DNA of 64,000 nucleotides from Phytoseiulus persimilis (taxonomy: Eukaryota > Arthropoda > Arachnida > Mesostigmata > Phytoseiidae), in NCBI GenBank assembly GCA_037576195.1, contig CM075102.1, forward strand, positions 25,788,745-25,852,744, read 5' to 3'. Under the pieces are notes generated by a model. It searched no databases and had not been told where the DNA came from. It was given only the letters and a program-made list of their open reading frames with translations. The position numbers were made by a program, and so were the translations under genes. Shown in pieces: positions 1 to 10,887 of the stretch; within the stretch, counting starts at the first letter, position 1; every line of letters starts with the position of its first letter.

Positions 1-1427
1 CGGTGGAACCTTGTGCGCTTCGAACAGGGGTCTAGTGAATGAGTTCGGTGAGCTCCGAACTCGTTCCCACTGCTGAATATTGTCCCAGACACCAAAGATG
101 TTTTCTTTTGTGAAGATGGAGCGATCATGTGGACCGGCATCTCGGTACCAAGGAAGGAGAAATTTCATGAGTCAGAAACAAAGTCGCTCTTCAGAGAGAT
201 TATTTGCACAAAGATAGAGATCAGAATATTTGGACCTCTTCGATTGCAATGCGAATTCGTCCCTACATACGATATTTGGTACTGTTGATTCCTCCGGCTC
301 CGGGAATGAGTGTAGTTCTTCCTGCGATGTAGTACGCCAGTTGTCTCATAGCACAAGTGGAAACCCGAGAAGATTATCAACTACCACTTCGGTCAATCAC
401 GTCTCATTGGAACAGTGATATGACCAGAAAAGCCCGATTCCCGTTCCGATCTTCCTCTCCCGCGGCAGGGTTGGGGCTCCGATCCTTCACACTGTTCCGA
501 TGCCGCGTTATCGGAAGTGTTCCCTTGCAGCTCAGGGAACCTGTGAGCAACTGTTTTCAGAACTCCATTCACGGAGGACGTTGCAGAACAATGGATAGTT
601 CTGATCCACCAACGAAACCCATCGATTCTACGGCGAAAACATCTCGAACGGGCAGCGAATGAGAGCACGACAATGACGCAACCCGATTCGACTACGCCTG
701 ATCCATTGTTCAATAGTTCGAATGGCTTTCTACGTACGCATTCCAGTCATTGTGTATCTCCCTGCTAGGAGCTCTGCTGGGCTCTGAGAATCCATCTGGC
801 AAGTATCATCAGGGAAATGAACAGCGATGCTCAAATCAAGCTTCTTGCGAGAAGTCAAAAGGGAGCCTTGTAGGATTCCAGGTTCGAAATCCGGTCCGAG
901 GACGAGGCTCCATGTGGGATCGAAATCTGATTTCTGGCGCGATCACGGGAGATGAGGCCAGTGAGGCCGATCTCAAACGAATCCCGCTCCTTCTTGGGCA
1001 CTATCGAGAGTTCAGCAAAATTGTCATAATGATCGCCAGGAATCGAACCCTCCATGAATATGAATTCCACTACGAACACATGTATCGTGATCAGACATGT
1101 AACCCAAATGCCAGGGAAAGATTCTACGTCCAGGTAAAAAATTGACCTGAAGCCCTCGCCACGACGTGCGGAGCGGACCGCTAGGTGGGCGAGAAATGGC
1201 CTGCTGGCGCGCGTTTTCCCCGCGACTGCTCGGAGACAGCCGAATAACGCTCTTGGATGTGAAAGAGTGAGTGAACTCGGAACCTTAGTGAATGTACAAG
1301 GGTCGTTGAGCAGCTGCGAAGCGAAACCTCGCGGCGGCGAACGTGTGATTGTCCCGCGATCGGTGTGCTCGGAGTCCAGGGAAGTCGCTAGTACAGGAGA
1401 GTCTTCAACTTGTGATTCCGTACTAAG
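1..1427. other. Upstream region, no recognised gene
   Basis: Several short open frames exist on both strands, but none resembles a known family and none has a convincing chain of splice sites. The interval lies directly upstream of the distal first exon of the MFSD4-like gene, so its 3' part may hold that exon's promoter and 5' UTR. A motif near 1036 resembling a tRNA B box has no matching acceptor stem. Confidence 0.4.
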
Positions 1428-1499
1428 ATGGCTGGAAGATCGACATCTCCGTTGGACTGGTGGCACAGTGTCAATCAAATCATGGTGATGTTCGGAGTG
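1428..1499 (+). other. Distal duplicate first exon of MFSD4-like gene
   Basis: A 24-codon open segment begins with ATG at 1428 and ends at a GTAAGC donor in phase 0. Its last 15 residues, DWWHSVNQIMVMFGV, match the first exon of the downstream MFSD4/NaGLT1-like gene (3671-3736) at 13 of 15 positions. About 47 of 52 nucleotides across the shared block and donor are identical, while the residues between Met and the shared block differ. Because both exons end in phase 0 at the same codon, either could splice to the exon at 3931. I could not find a second copy of exon 2 between 1500 and 3670. It may be an alternative first exon with its own promoter, or the remnant of a decayed tandem gene copy. 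Confidence 0.6.
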
Positions 1500-2440
1500 G
1501 TAAGCTACTGCTTTGTGGTTGATGGAGCCCAAGCTGTCGTAGAGAAAGATTGATCTCCGATCTCAGTAGCTCTGCCCAAGTTTCTCTGATGAATCTAGGA
1601 GTTGATCACGTAAGAAGAGGAACTGTGGAGGAGTGAATTATTTCCATAGTTATCGCTGTACTTCGCTTCCCAAAATCGCGTTCAAACTGAAATCGAGAGA
1701 GATAGAGGCTTCGAACGCCTGGCTGATGAGCGTGAAGCGTGGAGTAGTTTCTCGCGCTTACGCGCAAAAGCCGTAAAAAGCGTTTGAACGTCCCACCCGC
1801 CGCTGCGTCGGCAATCCTCCCAATCATGCTGATGTGAGTCCCGGCACATTATGTGCAGTAGCTGATCAATCCGCGAAAATTTGAGGGGGGGGGAAGCCGT
1901 CAGGATAGCAGGAAGCCGAACCTTGAGCTTTGTAGGGTTCTAATCCATCGGGACTCAGAGTGACTAGTTGCAATCATGTTGCCCGTTGTGATCATTGCAT
2001 GACCCACAACTCAATCTCGGAATGCTGATGTTGAGGCGCACAATCCGGTTTCAATTCGTGGAGTTTCCGGAACAGAGCGTGTTACGACCTCGGAGACGAC
2101 CCAGATGAGGACGTTCAGCTTTTGCGATACATCGGGCGTCAAAGTGTGAGCTGCAAATTATATTCCGGCTGTGGAGTTCAATATCATCCATGACACCTCA
2201 CGGGACGGTTCCGTCATCCGAAAAACCGAGAAGGTGTGGCGAACATCATTCCAAGTTATGAGGATGCAACTGGAACTCCGAGGTCCTCGTCGGGACATGT
2301 ATGTCGGGGCGATGCTCCAAGCCTGATTGGCCGTTGGCGCTAACTGTCTTCAGATCAAATGATTGGGCTCCTCGCCCTCCGCGAGAACACTCCTAAAGGT
2401 CACTGGGCTTGTACCGTGATGCAAAAAGGAGCGCAGGCAG

Positions 2441-2468
2441 CGTATACTTCACCGAGGCGAAGTATACG
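2441..2468. repeat. Perfect inverted repeat, 10-bp arms
   Basis: The arm cgtatacttc at 2441-2450 is followed, after an 8-base loop, by its exact reverse complement at 2459-2468. There is no T-run on either side and no adjacent gene end, so this does not look like a terminator. It could form a hairpin in the putative long intron or be a transposon relic. Confidence 0.7.
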
Positions 2469-3564
2469 GATCCTGGATCATAAGAAATAGCTGGAAGGTA
2501 CACATGAGTTATCATAGTTGCGCGATCTCCCGCTAACAGAGTTGAGCCTGATACCGATTTCGATTGAATTTTTCCCCGACCCTTATCAACCACCCGCAGT
2601 GCTATCTGTCGAGATCACCAAAAGGGGAGAGTGGTATACACTCGAAGCAATGGCAGCGGTAGGTCGCTAGTTCGATCACGGACCCAGCCGTATCAATATT
2701 CGTTCCGACGGTTCTAGTTCTTCGAGGCCCGCCGTCGGAATTGAACCTCAAGCGCAGGTTCCTCTATCTGATGATTCTGATCAAAATACATCTTGTTCAG
2801 AGAGCACTAGTCCCACCGCTACGGGGTGAGCGCGCTTGTGAGTAGGAAGTTTTCTCCGCGAAGTGTACTCTCGCTTCAGGCTTCCGGCGGGAACAAGTCG
2901 CCGACACGGCGATTGAAGCGAAAGCCAGATCGGAAGATCTCTTACGCAGGTCTTTTCCGTTGTGTGATCGTTGAGCTCGCTGTTCCTAGAGATGCACAGG
3001 GCTCGAGAAGATTCTCTGGATATTCAGAGCTGCATAGATGCTTTGATAAGGCTTTAGCGAATTAGTTCAATCAAAATCTCGTGCCGAACCCCGTTCATCC
3101 CATGTGTGTCAACTTGGAGCGTTCGGGTCTGAGTGGCACCTCGATGCCCCTCTTTGTGGTTCCTACAGAGTCCTGTGCATTTTTCCGAGCAACTCTCCAC
3201 TCTTCGTCATTCGGCACATTGTTTAGCTCCTTTGACAGTCTCCGTCACGAACCTGCCCGCTACGCTCTCCCGGTTGTGGCGCGATGCCACGAGTACCCGC
3301 TGCGTGCTGTGAGCTCAAAAAGAAAACAGAACGTCATGATTCGCGCCCGTGAATTTCAGCGCTCAACTCGAATCAGTGCATTCCCAGTTCTTCATTGACA
3401 TCTCCTAGGCGGTGATATTTTCCCCGCGCCCGTCCAAACGACGCTCCTCACAAATGAATTCAATGACCAATAGATCGTGTCCGGTGTCATCAGAGCGTGG
3501 CAATCACATTCTCAGCTCCGACGGACCTCTCGACTGTGGGAGGACTGAGGAACCTTGATAGATT

Positions 3565-3599
3565 CGCGGCACGCGTCCCGCGGCACGCGTCCCGCGGCA
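3565..3599. repeat. 14-bp tandem repeat, 2.5 copies
   Basis: The unit cgcggcacgcgtcc occurs twice in direct succession (3565-3578, 3579-3592), followed by a partial third copy. It is GC-rich, contains ACGCGT, and lies about 70 bp upstream of the proximal MFSD4-like start codon, so it is probably in that exon's 5' UTR or core promoter. Confidence 0.75.
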
Positions 3600-3670
3600 G
3601 TGGAAGGTCTCTCCCGATCCTCACAACGCTCTTGTGTCACGGAACAGTTGGATCAGAGTCAAGTTCCAAG

Positions 3671-5799
3671 ATGGCAAGCAAATCGAAGAAGGACTGGTGG
3701 CACAGTATCAATCAAGTAATGGTCATGTTCGGGGTGGTAAGCTGCGCACAGATTCATTCAGCTGGGCAGATAGACGGATGATAGAGCTATGTCGAAGAAG
3801 AAGGATTCATAGCCAATGATGTTGGGGGATCAGAGGCTCGAAGAGTTCAATCGAGAATGGCAGCGAGGAATGAGCAGATGAGAATATAAAGATTCACAAG
3901 AACGGTTATGATATTATTTTTTGTCAAAAGGGACTTGGCTTTGGTATATACGGGCCGTCCATCATGGATTTGGCTGAAATATATGAGACTACCCCGAAAG
4001 AAGTCGCTATCATGAACTCAGCCCGGGCGATCGGCATGTTCATCGGATCCTGCGTCGGTGAGTCCTCAGTTTCCCGACGAGGCGGAGGGGTGTAATCCAG
4101 GTGGACCACCGTGAACCAAGGCATTCGTTCTGCAGGAGGTTTTTTCTACAGTTTCATGAACGATCAGATCTTGACGCTTCTCTTCATGATCATCTATGGA
4201 TTCGGAACGGTCATCAGCCCACTGCTACCGAGTATCCTATACCTCCACATCTGTGGGTCTATCGCTGGATTAGCCTTCGGAGTCGCTCACACAGGTAACT
4301 TCCCTCACGCGGCTCACGAGAAGGGTACCTCTCGATGAAATCTGGGTGGCATGGATTCGCCCTTCCTGTAAGCATGGTGATCTGTATGAAACTCTACGAT
4401 TCTCGCATTTTCCATCCAGGAGCTCAAGTGCGTCTCCTGAAAATTTGGTCCGAACAGAGCGCATCAGCAATCCAAGCTTTCCACAGCGCCTACGGTGTGG
4501 GCTCGATGGTCGGCCCTTTTTTAGTAGCGCCTTTTCTGAGTCACAGGGAAGATGATCGCGTATTGCAGGTGGGGAAATACGACGAATGTTTACATCGTTC
4601 GATATTGCTCCTAAATCCGTCTCAACACCTGTCAACTTCTACTGACTTAGCATTCACGGCTCCACATCCCGTACGCTGGCTTTGGCCTACTTTACGTGCT
4701 CATGGCATCGTCCATGCTCGCGGCGTATCTACTCGATCCAGTCACGATCGAGAAGCAAAAGAAGGAAGCTGGGAACGAGAACGAACCGCCGAAAGAGAAT
4801 TCAGAGATGTTTCTCATGGTTTTGCTCTTCATCTATCTCACCATATGTGTGAACACGGAACATACTTTCGGAAGTACGTTGAGCAGGGGAAGGAGAGCAC
4901 TGGAGCAACCAATCTAGTTATTCCAGAACACATGAATCGAAGTATCGGAATCAACTCGGACCATCTCACAATGAAATGAAATAGAACATTAAAGTTCAGT
5001 ATTCGTTTCGTAGCCTTCATATCCGTTTACGTCATCGGCAGTCCCGTCCTACAGTTCTCGAAGTCCGAAGCTGCCTACCTCGCGGGAATATATTGGTCCA
5101 CCTTCACGAGCGGACGAGTCATCTCGATCTTCGTAGCGGTCTTCTTCGACCTGCAGCAGCTCTTGGTCATATCGCATTCATTGGTCATCGGTGGTTCAGG
5201 TGGGTACGAGGAGGGCCTCTGTTTGTCACAGACAGGATTTTGATCGATAACGAAGCTCCAGTTGAGTCATTCTCCTCTCTCAATAGCGCTCCTGATCGCG
5301 TTAAGCGGTTCGGAAGTGTGTGCTTGGATTGGTACCGCTGTCATGGGATTGGGCGTCTCATCAATGTATGGCGCAGCCTGCGGCCACGTGTTTCAGTTCA
5401 TTCACATAAGGCATTACCACGTTGGAGCAATTTTGGTAACTCCAATAATCAGCTCAGTTCACGGATCGACCATCAATAACTGGACTTTGTCTCTGGAATT
5501 CCTGTCTTTCCCATCAGGGCTCATTCCTTCTCCTAATCTGGTCGGTTCGAGACATCGATAAATTCCAATGGTTGTTTCCTTCCCAGGCGGCCGCTTGTTT
5601 GGGTATCGCCATACCAGCCTACGTCGGACCACCCTTCATAGAAACGTGGCCGATGTTCCTGCAATACTACATAGGAGCAGGGAACGTTTTACATACCGTG
5701 ATATTGGTAGTTATGTTTCTAGCCACGAACGGGAAAGAGAAGATCCTGAAGAAAAAGGAAGAGCCACAGGAGATGCGACGAGAGAGCGCAATCGCATAG
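3671..5799 (+). CDS. MFSD4/NaGLT1-like major facilitator transporter
   Basis: Multi-pass plasma-membrane carrier of the major facilitator superfamily, close to vertebrate MFSD4 and sodium-dependent glucose transporter 1 (NaGLT1). Proposed exons: 3671-3736, 3931-4057, 4136-4294, 4420-4568, 4651-4877, 5000-5199, 5287-5435, 5587-5799. The join is 1290 nt, 429 aa plus TAG, with all phases consistent. Family-like segments include GLGFGIYGPSIMDLAEIYET (exon 2), IYGFGTVISPLLPS (exon 3), IQAFHSAYGVGSMVGPFLVA (exon 4) and IPAYVGPPFIETWPM (exon 8). Most donors are GTAAGC/GTGAGT-type. The exon 5 donor (GTTGAG at 4878) is the weakest junction and was chosen because it alone keeps the frame. The protein is somewhat shorter than the roughly 480-520 aa usual for the family. 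Substrate cannot be told from sequence; sugar or another small organic solute is likely. Introns are 78-194 bp. An alternative first exon lies at 1428-1499. Confidence 0.85.
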
Positions 5800-5805
5800 T
5801 CGTAC

Positions 5806-6126
5806 ATGTCGAATCCCTCCTCCACGAATGACCAACTGAACACCCAGGATTATGATCGATTCCTGATTCGGGCCAATAAACCGCTGGATGTATTTCCAAG
5901 AACGTTTCACGATATTTTTGTGCACGAGGTGGTCTTCGTAGGTGCCCATACATGTCGAGAGGTCTCCATGTATGAGAGCTGCCTGACCACAATGTCTAAA
6001 GAGTGGGCTTTCCCCATGCTGATAGGGAAACTGGGCGATGGTTATGAGAGAGCAATACCCTGGGAGAGATACAGAACGCATTATTCAGACCGAACCGTAG
6101 CACCGGAGGCTTCCGAAAGATTATAA
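5806..6126 (+). CDS. Open frame in phase after the MFSD4-like stop; doubtful
   Basis: An ATG at 5806 lies nine bases after the TAG at 5797-5799 and in the same frame, and the frame remains open for 106 codons to 6126. I recognise no domain. The segment overlaps the likely 3' UTR, including an AATAAA at 5875. It could be a chance open frame, a stop-readthrough extension of the transporter, or part of another exon. There is no supporting homology. Confidence 0.15.
   Translation: MSNPSSTNDQLNTQDYDRFLIRANKPLDVFPRTFHDIFVHEVVFVGAHTCREVSMYESCLTTMSKEWAFPMLIGKLGDGYERAIPWERYRTHYSDRTVAPEASERL
5875..5880 (+). promoter_or_regulatory. Polyadenylation signal AATAAA for MFSD4-like gene
   Basis: A canonical AATAAA occurs 76 bp after the TAG stop, a reasonable 3' UTR length in a compact genome. 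Assignment is by position only. Confidence 0.45.
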
Positions 6127-7627
6127 CATGTGCCATAGTATTCATTCTTATCGATGAAGCGAGAGATACACAAGAGAAAAGCTGCTTCGCGCTTCCATAG
6201 GTGCCACACAAGCATATGTCAGGGTGGAATGAGACCAGGTATGGTTGCGTGGACACCAATGGAGCCCTGTACGGAAAAAGCAGAGTCATCTCCATCTATA
6301 TCAGTGAAACGGGGACGGAATCCAAACGTCGGAATCCACGTTTCCGAGCTCGCCGCTGCGGCAATTTCCCCGACACCAAGATTTAGAAGTATTTCGAGGA
6401 GTGCGTAGGGGGCGAGGACTAACTCGCTCCTGAGCAGAGTGCTCTCAGTAGGGTTTCAGGGAAACATGACTCATCAAACCAAATTTTATCTCACAAAGAA
6501 AAGAACTCGAAATACATGAGCCTCCCGAATTCCTCAGCAAAACTCTAGCCAACCCTCGGAACAATGTGGATCCGAGAGTCACTGAGAAAAGAGCGGACCA
6601 ACGAAGCACGGAATCAGCTCTCAGCACAGGCTCTATGTGGATCCACCATAACGTCTGCCATCGTCGTGACGAACTGGTCGCCGGAGAACGTTTGCCAGAG
6701 GTTGGAACGATGTCGACCGATGGACCCTGAGAGTGCGCAACTCGACGAAAGCCTTGGGTTCCATTAGGGCGATTCGGGGTGATCATTCACGCGGCGCTTG
6801 GACCACAAAGCACGATGAGTAAAGTGGATTCACCGCCCACCAGAAGAAAGTCGAGTTCCTGTCCATGAATATAGTTGTAATAGGCGTTCTGGCAGGAAAT
6901 CAGAGTTTCGGCCATTCCTCTAATCTCGGATTCCATGCATCCGATGGAATCCATTCGAATCCATCAGATTGAGTTTCCCGATGTTTGTCAGCGGGTCAGC
7001 TTCCTAACAGAGGCGCCAGATGTCGCGAGAACCTGCGCAAGCTCCGCGCTGTTCTCTTTCACTCGCTCGTGTAAGAATCAGCTCCTTGATGAAGATCGCG
7101 GGGATTGTGGAGGTCCCAGGAGAGCCTTTCCAGGCCTCATTTCTTTGACCCCAATGTCGCGCGCATAAAGAACCTTTTCTTGGAAGACGGAAGCCTTCCG
7201 ACAACCTTCTTCGGTAGGAACGTTCATGGCTCAACAAATATCCATGGAAGAAAAAGGTTTGAATATTATTATTGAGAGCAGAACTCTCTCCTTTTCCGAA
7301 TCTTCGTGGAGAAAAGGTTTTTCGAATGCGCGAGGTCAGGGTATGTTAAGGCTTATGCCAGAGGTCTTCAAATTTTTCCGAAATTGGCACTCCAGGGTGT
7401 CGAGGGGTGCCGCAGCCGTAAGCTCGCCGAGGAGGTGCCAAAGGATATCTTTCCTGGTCTTGTCAGCGATGGAGCACTTCCCGAGATATTGAAAATACAG
7501 ACGAGCGTGCACTTCTTCCGCGGGAAGCATTGATGAAATTAAATCAACCAATGGGTTCTTGGATCCTAATCAACGTGGTTTCGTTCGCAGCCGATTCTTC
7601 GTACCGTACTTCGAAGATGATGCCGTC

Positions 7628-7717
7628 TCGATCTGACCTTTTTTCTGGGGCTCTATTGAGGGGATTCCGGGGTCGATCTGACAGTAATTTCCGGGGCTCA
7701 GAAATATGGTCAGATCG
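7628..7717. repeat. Direct and inverted short repeat cluster
   Basis: Two related blocks, each tcgatctgac followed by 9-10 diverged bases and ggggctc, lie at 7628-7653 and 7673-7699. An inverted copy of cgatctgac is at 7709-7717. Further downstream, a motif of the type aaccc(t)tcggcac appears twice (about 7827-7866). The arrangement suggests a small decayed repeat or non-autonomous element, with no terminal structure clear enough to name. Confidence 0.5.
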
Positions 7718-7869
7718 GCCTCGACATCCCTCGCATGGAGTCCCGAAAAATATGGCGTAATAATCGCCGAAGTATGGTCAGAAATAAGTGAGGCGTCGTC
7801 CGGCCTCATTCGACACCCCTTGTAACCCTTCGGCACGCCTCAACAACATTTGAAACCCTCGGCACCCCG

Positions 7870-7885
7870 GTGTGTCGCGACACAC
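7870..7885. repeat. Perfect 16-bp palindrome
   Basis: The sequence gtgtgtcgcgacacac is its own reverse complement, with an NruI-type TCGCGA centre. It lies at the edge of the 7.6-7.9 kb repeat cluster. Function unknown. Confidence 0.7.
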
Positions 7886-10800
7886 AGTTTGACAACCTCT
7901 GGTTCAGGCATTGCTCTGTCCGAATGCTGCGACGGATCCTAATTAGCTATGATTTGGGAAGAACAATGAAACCGCGCTCCTCAGAAGATCGTGGAGAACA
8001 GAAGGCGTCGAACAGAAACTTTCAAATGTTTTCGCCCAATCCGCTCAGCAACGATCAACCTGCCCAGCTGCTCACAGCAGAAAGCACCACCAACGATCCA
8101 GACGACGTTTACGGCAATAATACGGCGGTATCAGGAGCAATTCGAATCTGCCTGGCGTAACATGCATTCCAACCCAAGAGTCAGAAAACGCTTCTGGAGA
8201 CGTCGATAATGAGTAGGAGTTCCAGCCCCCTGAAGATATGCGGCGGCGCGGTGCCGCTCACTCTCCTCCAGAAGCTTTGGCGTGGGGACCGAACTCCCTA
8301 TATTTAGTTCGCTCAATTGTCTGTGCAGAGTAGAAACCCCTCTACGCAGGGATCGTGGCAGCACCGGGAACCATATCGAAGCTGATCCAGTGCGATGCCG
8401 GCTGGCTCCAAGACGGGTTATCTCATCAACACGGCCAATGCTGATCTCAATGTGAATTCGCTAGCCGAGTGAAGAGCGCAAATCGCTTCCCGTGACTTCC
8501 ATCTGAGATGTTTTGGAGAGTGCCGCCCCCTTTTGCGATCGACAGTCAAAATCAACCATTGAGTACAAAACGGAAAAAAGGTACTCAAGGTACCATCATT
8601 ATGCCTCTCATAGTGTGACGCTTGGTGCGGGACCCCAGTAGGACAAGTAAACATTATGGACCGTGAAATGAACACGCGATAAAACCTAATCTGCACACTT
8701 CCTCCGGTCGGAAATGGCTCGACCCCCACAGAAATTGGCTGAGGCAACGGAACACATGCGGTTGGGATTCTTAGGAGCACCGAAGTATCCAACTTTGGAC
8801 GGGGAAGCGAACTTTCTTCACGGAAATTCGGCTGCGATCAAATGTTTCGCTCAGTGTAGGAGAGACTCTGAAAGAATAAAAGTATACCGCTCAGCAACGC
8901 ATATGGGTCCAACGACCTCCTGAAGCTGCACTTCCACATCCCGGAGTTATCTTGAACGACGAAATTTGGGAAATTCCAGATTAAGATCTGGCTCCACAGA
9001 GAATGCCCGAACGCGCTTTGAATGGCGTTCCTTCCGCAGAGGAGTATGAGCAACGCGCCCTGGGGAACGACGCCCGAGTTTCTCCTCACACATGTTTCAA
9101 AAGCATCGATGCTCGGAGCTATCCTGACACAAGATTGGCTCTGAAGTAGGAATACTGGAGACAAGATTGACGACTTTCAAGGGAAATTGTTATGGAACAT
9201 ACAAAATTTTATTTCCCCTAGAATCGCCTAATGGAACTCATAAATTGGAGAATTCAGCGCTTCGGGTCATCTGAGATCGCTTGGAAGAACTTCGATCCAG
9301 CAGATTCGCCCAGCCCAAATTTAATCCTTGCAGAGTGAGAGAGGTCTAACCGGCAGAGGAAGCTTCGTATTTCACACGATTTTGATCCCGTATTTCTTCC
9401 GAAATCCCAGTGAGATTCGACAGCCATACTCATCCAAAGAGAAAACAGATTCGAATGTTGGCACTGGATTCCTATACATGTTGCTGGAAACCGGTATTGT
9501 TGCTGGATAATTCATCGGAATGTAATCAAAGTTATGATTTCATGGACCATCTTCCGAATCGTGCGAAGTCTCTCCCGTACCAATCTATTTTCACGGAAGA
9601 GTCGGTCTCTGTTGTTGTGATCAACTTTCAGCATCAAAATTATATTCTTAGTATGGATAGGTTTCTCATCATCCATCAATATCGTTTCGAAAGCGTGGGC
9701 AAATGATGGTACAGATGGGAAAATGCTTTCAGGGAACTCAGTCCTCGATTCCGGAACCACTAATGCTAATTCCTGTTAATCGTTCGTGACGTTTGATTCC
9801 TGTCGCTCTCAGATCATTATCAAGCTTTTTAGTATTTCGACAGCAAACCCATGGCCCGAACATATGGCTTTGGCGCACAGCATCAGTGCCTTACGCTCAA
9901 GTATTCCACGTGCAAGTGGGTGTCTCGCACAATCCGTACAAGTCGGAATGTCGGCGGGATTATGAGAAGAGCCTGAAGATTCGTGCAGCACTCGATTCCA
10001 GATTCAAAACTTTTCGGCAGAGCTTCCAATATGTCACTCCAGGCCTGATTCACCTCAGCATATAATTCCATGAGTCATGATCGTCCGCATCCGTCAGCGC
10101 TTTCGATTGCTGCCGCCGGTGAAAGTTTTCAGTAATTTCTTGCTCATTTCCCCCGAAGCTTCTGTACAAACTTACAGTAATGCTGTGGGATTCTCCACGC
10201 ATGTGCTAACGAACCTTCAGCTATACGTGATGAGCCAGAATATGTCCGTTGTACTTTAAAGACGTTTTCTCGCTCTCCCTCTGTTTACGTGTGTGATTGA
10301 TTCTTTTTTTACAAAATGGAAAGCTCGTCGTCAGTGAACGTGAAGCCCCGTAAAGCAGGAGACCCACAGCCTTGGGCGCAGTGACATCTTCAGAAGAACA
10401 CAGCAGTTGAACATTCGGTTACCCTTTCATTCGTTGAGAATCGCTCTCGTCAAGCTCGATTCTGTGAAGTTTTTCTCGTCGTATTCTCATGTGCTCTGAA
10501 CGACTCCAATAGATTTGTCACCGAATTCGAGATCCAGACTGATGAATCACACGATGTCGGCGAACATTGTCTGCGAAAACTGCTCGCAACTTGTAGTGAT
10601 TTGAACGACAATTTTTGCTTCGGGTATACGGAATAAAACAACTGAGTGCGGAACATCTTGGCGTCCAGAGGTTACTTCAAGGTTATCTTTGTGAATAATG
10701 TGTTCATGTTGGGTGGCTCCATTCATCTTTCGTGAGTATGAAGTGAATCTCTCGAGAACCAAACCGAGACAACCAAGAAGTTTGAAGTTTTCCGAGCCGG

Positions 10801-10887
10801 TTGACAGCTCGCCCCATCTTTGGACTATTGTCGCCCAACGAGTAGGTTTTGACTGAGAGATGGCGGCCGGCTCGCAACGCACAGCTA

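Larger units (their letters stand above)
1500..3670. other. Interval between the two first exons
   Basis: No coding exon could be recognised here. The interval contains a 10-bp-arm inverted repeat (2441-2468), a G9 run (1885-1893) and a 14-bp tandem repeat (3565-3599). If the distal first exon is used, this stretch is part of its intron and also contains the promoter of the proximal first exon. Confidence 0.4.
6127..10887. other. Intergenic region, no recognised gene
   Basis: Only short unassignable open frames are seen. Two stretches on the - strand look slightly protein-like (9512-9760 and 9809-10071) but switch frame and lack starts and splice sites, so they could be decayed coding sequence. 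Small repeats lie at 7628-7717 and a 16-bp palindrome at 7870-7885. No RNA gene was found. Confidence 0.4.

Noticed and set aside
1030-1055. tRNA B-box-like sequence on the - strand (GGTTCGATTCC)
   Set aside because: No matching acceptor stem, A box or cloverleaf at the right distance.
855-1532. 225-codon - strand open frame
   Set aside because: Antisense to the duplicate first exon, no domain, and no splice or family support; probably a shadow frame.
9512-10071. Adjacent - strand open frames in different phases, as a possible pseudogene
   Set aside because: No family could be named, so decayed coding sequence cannot be told from chance.
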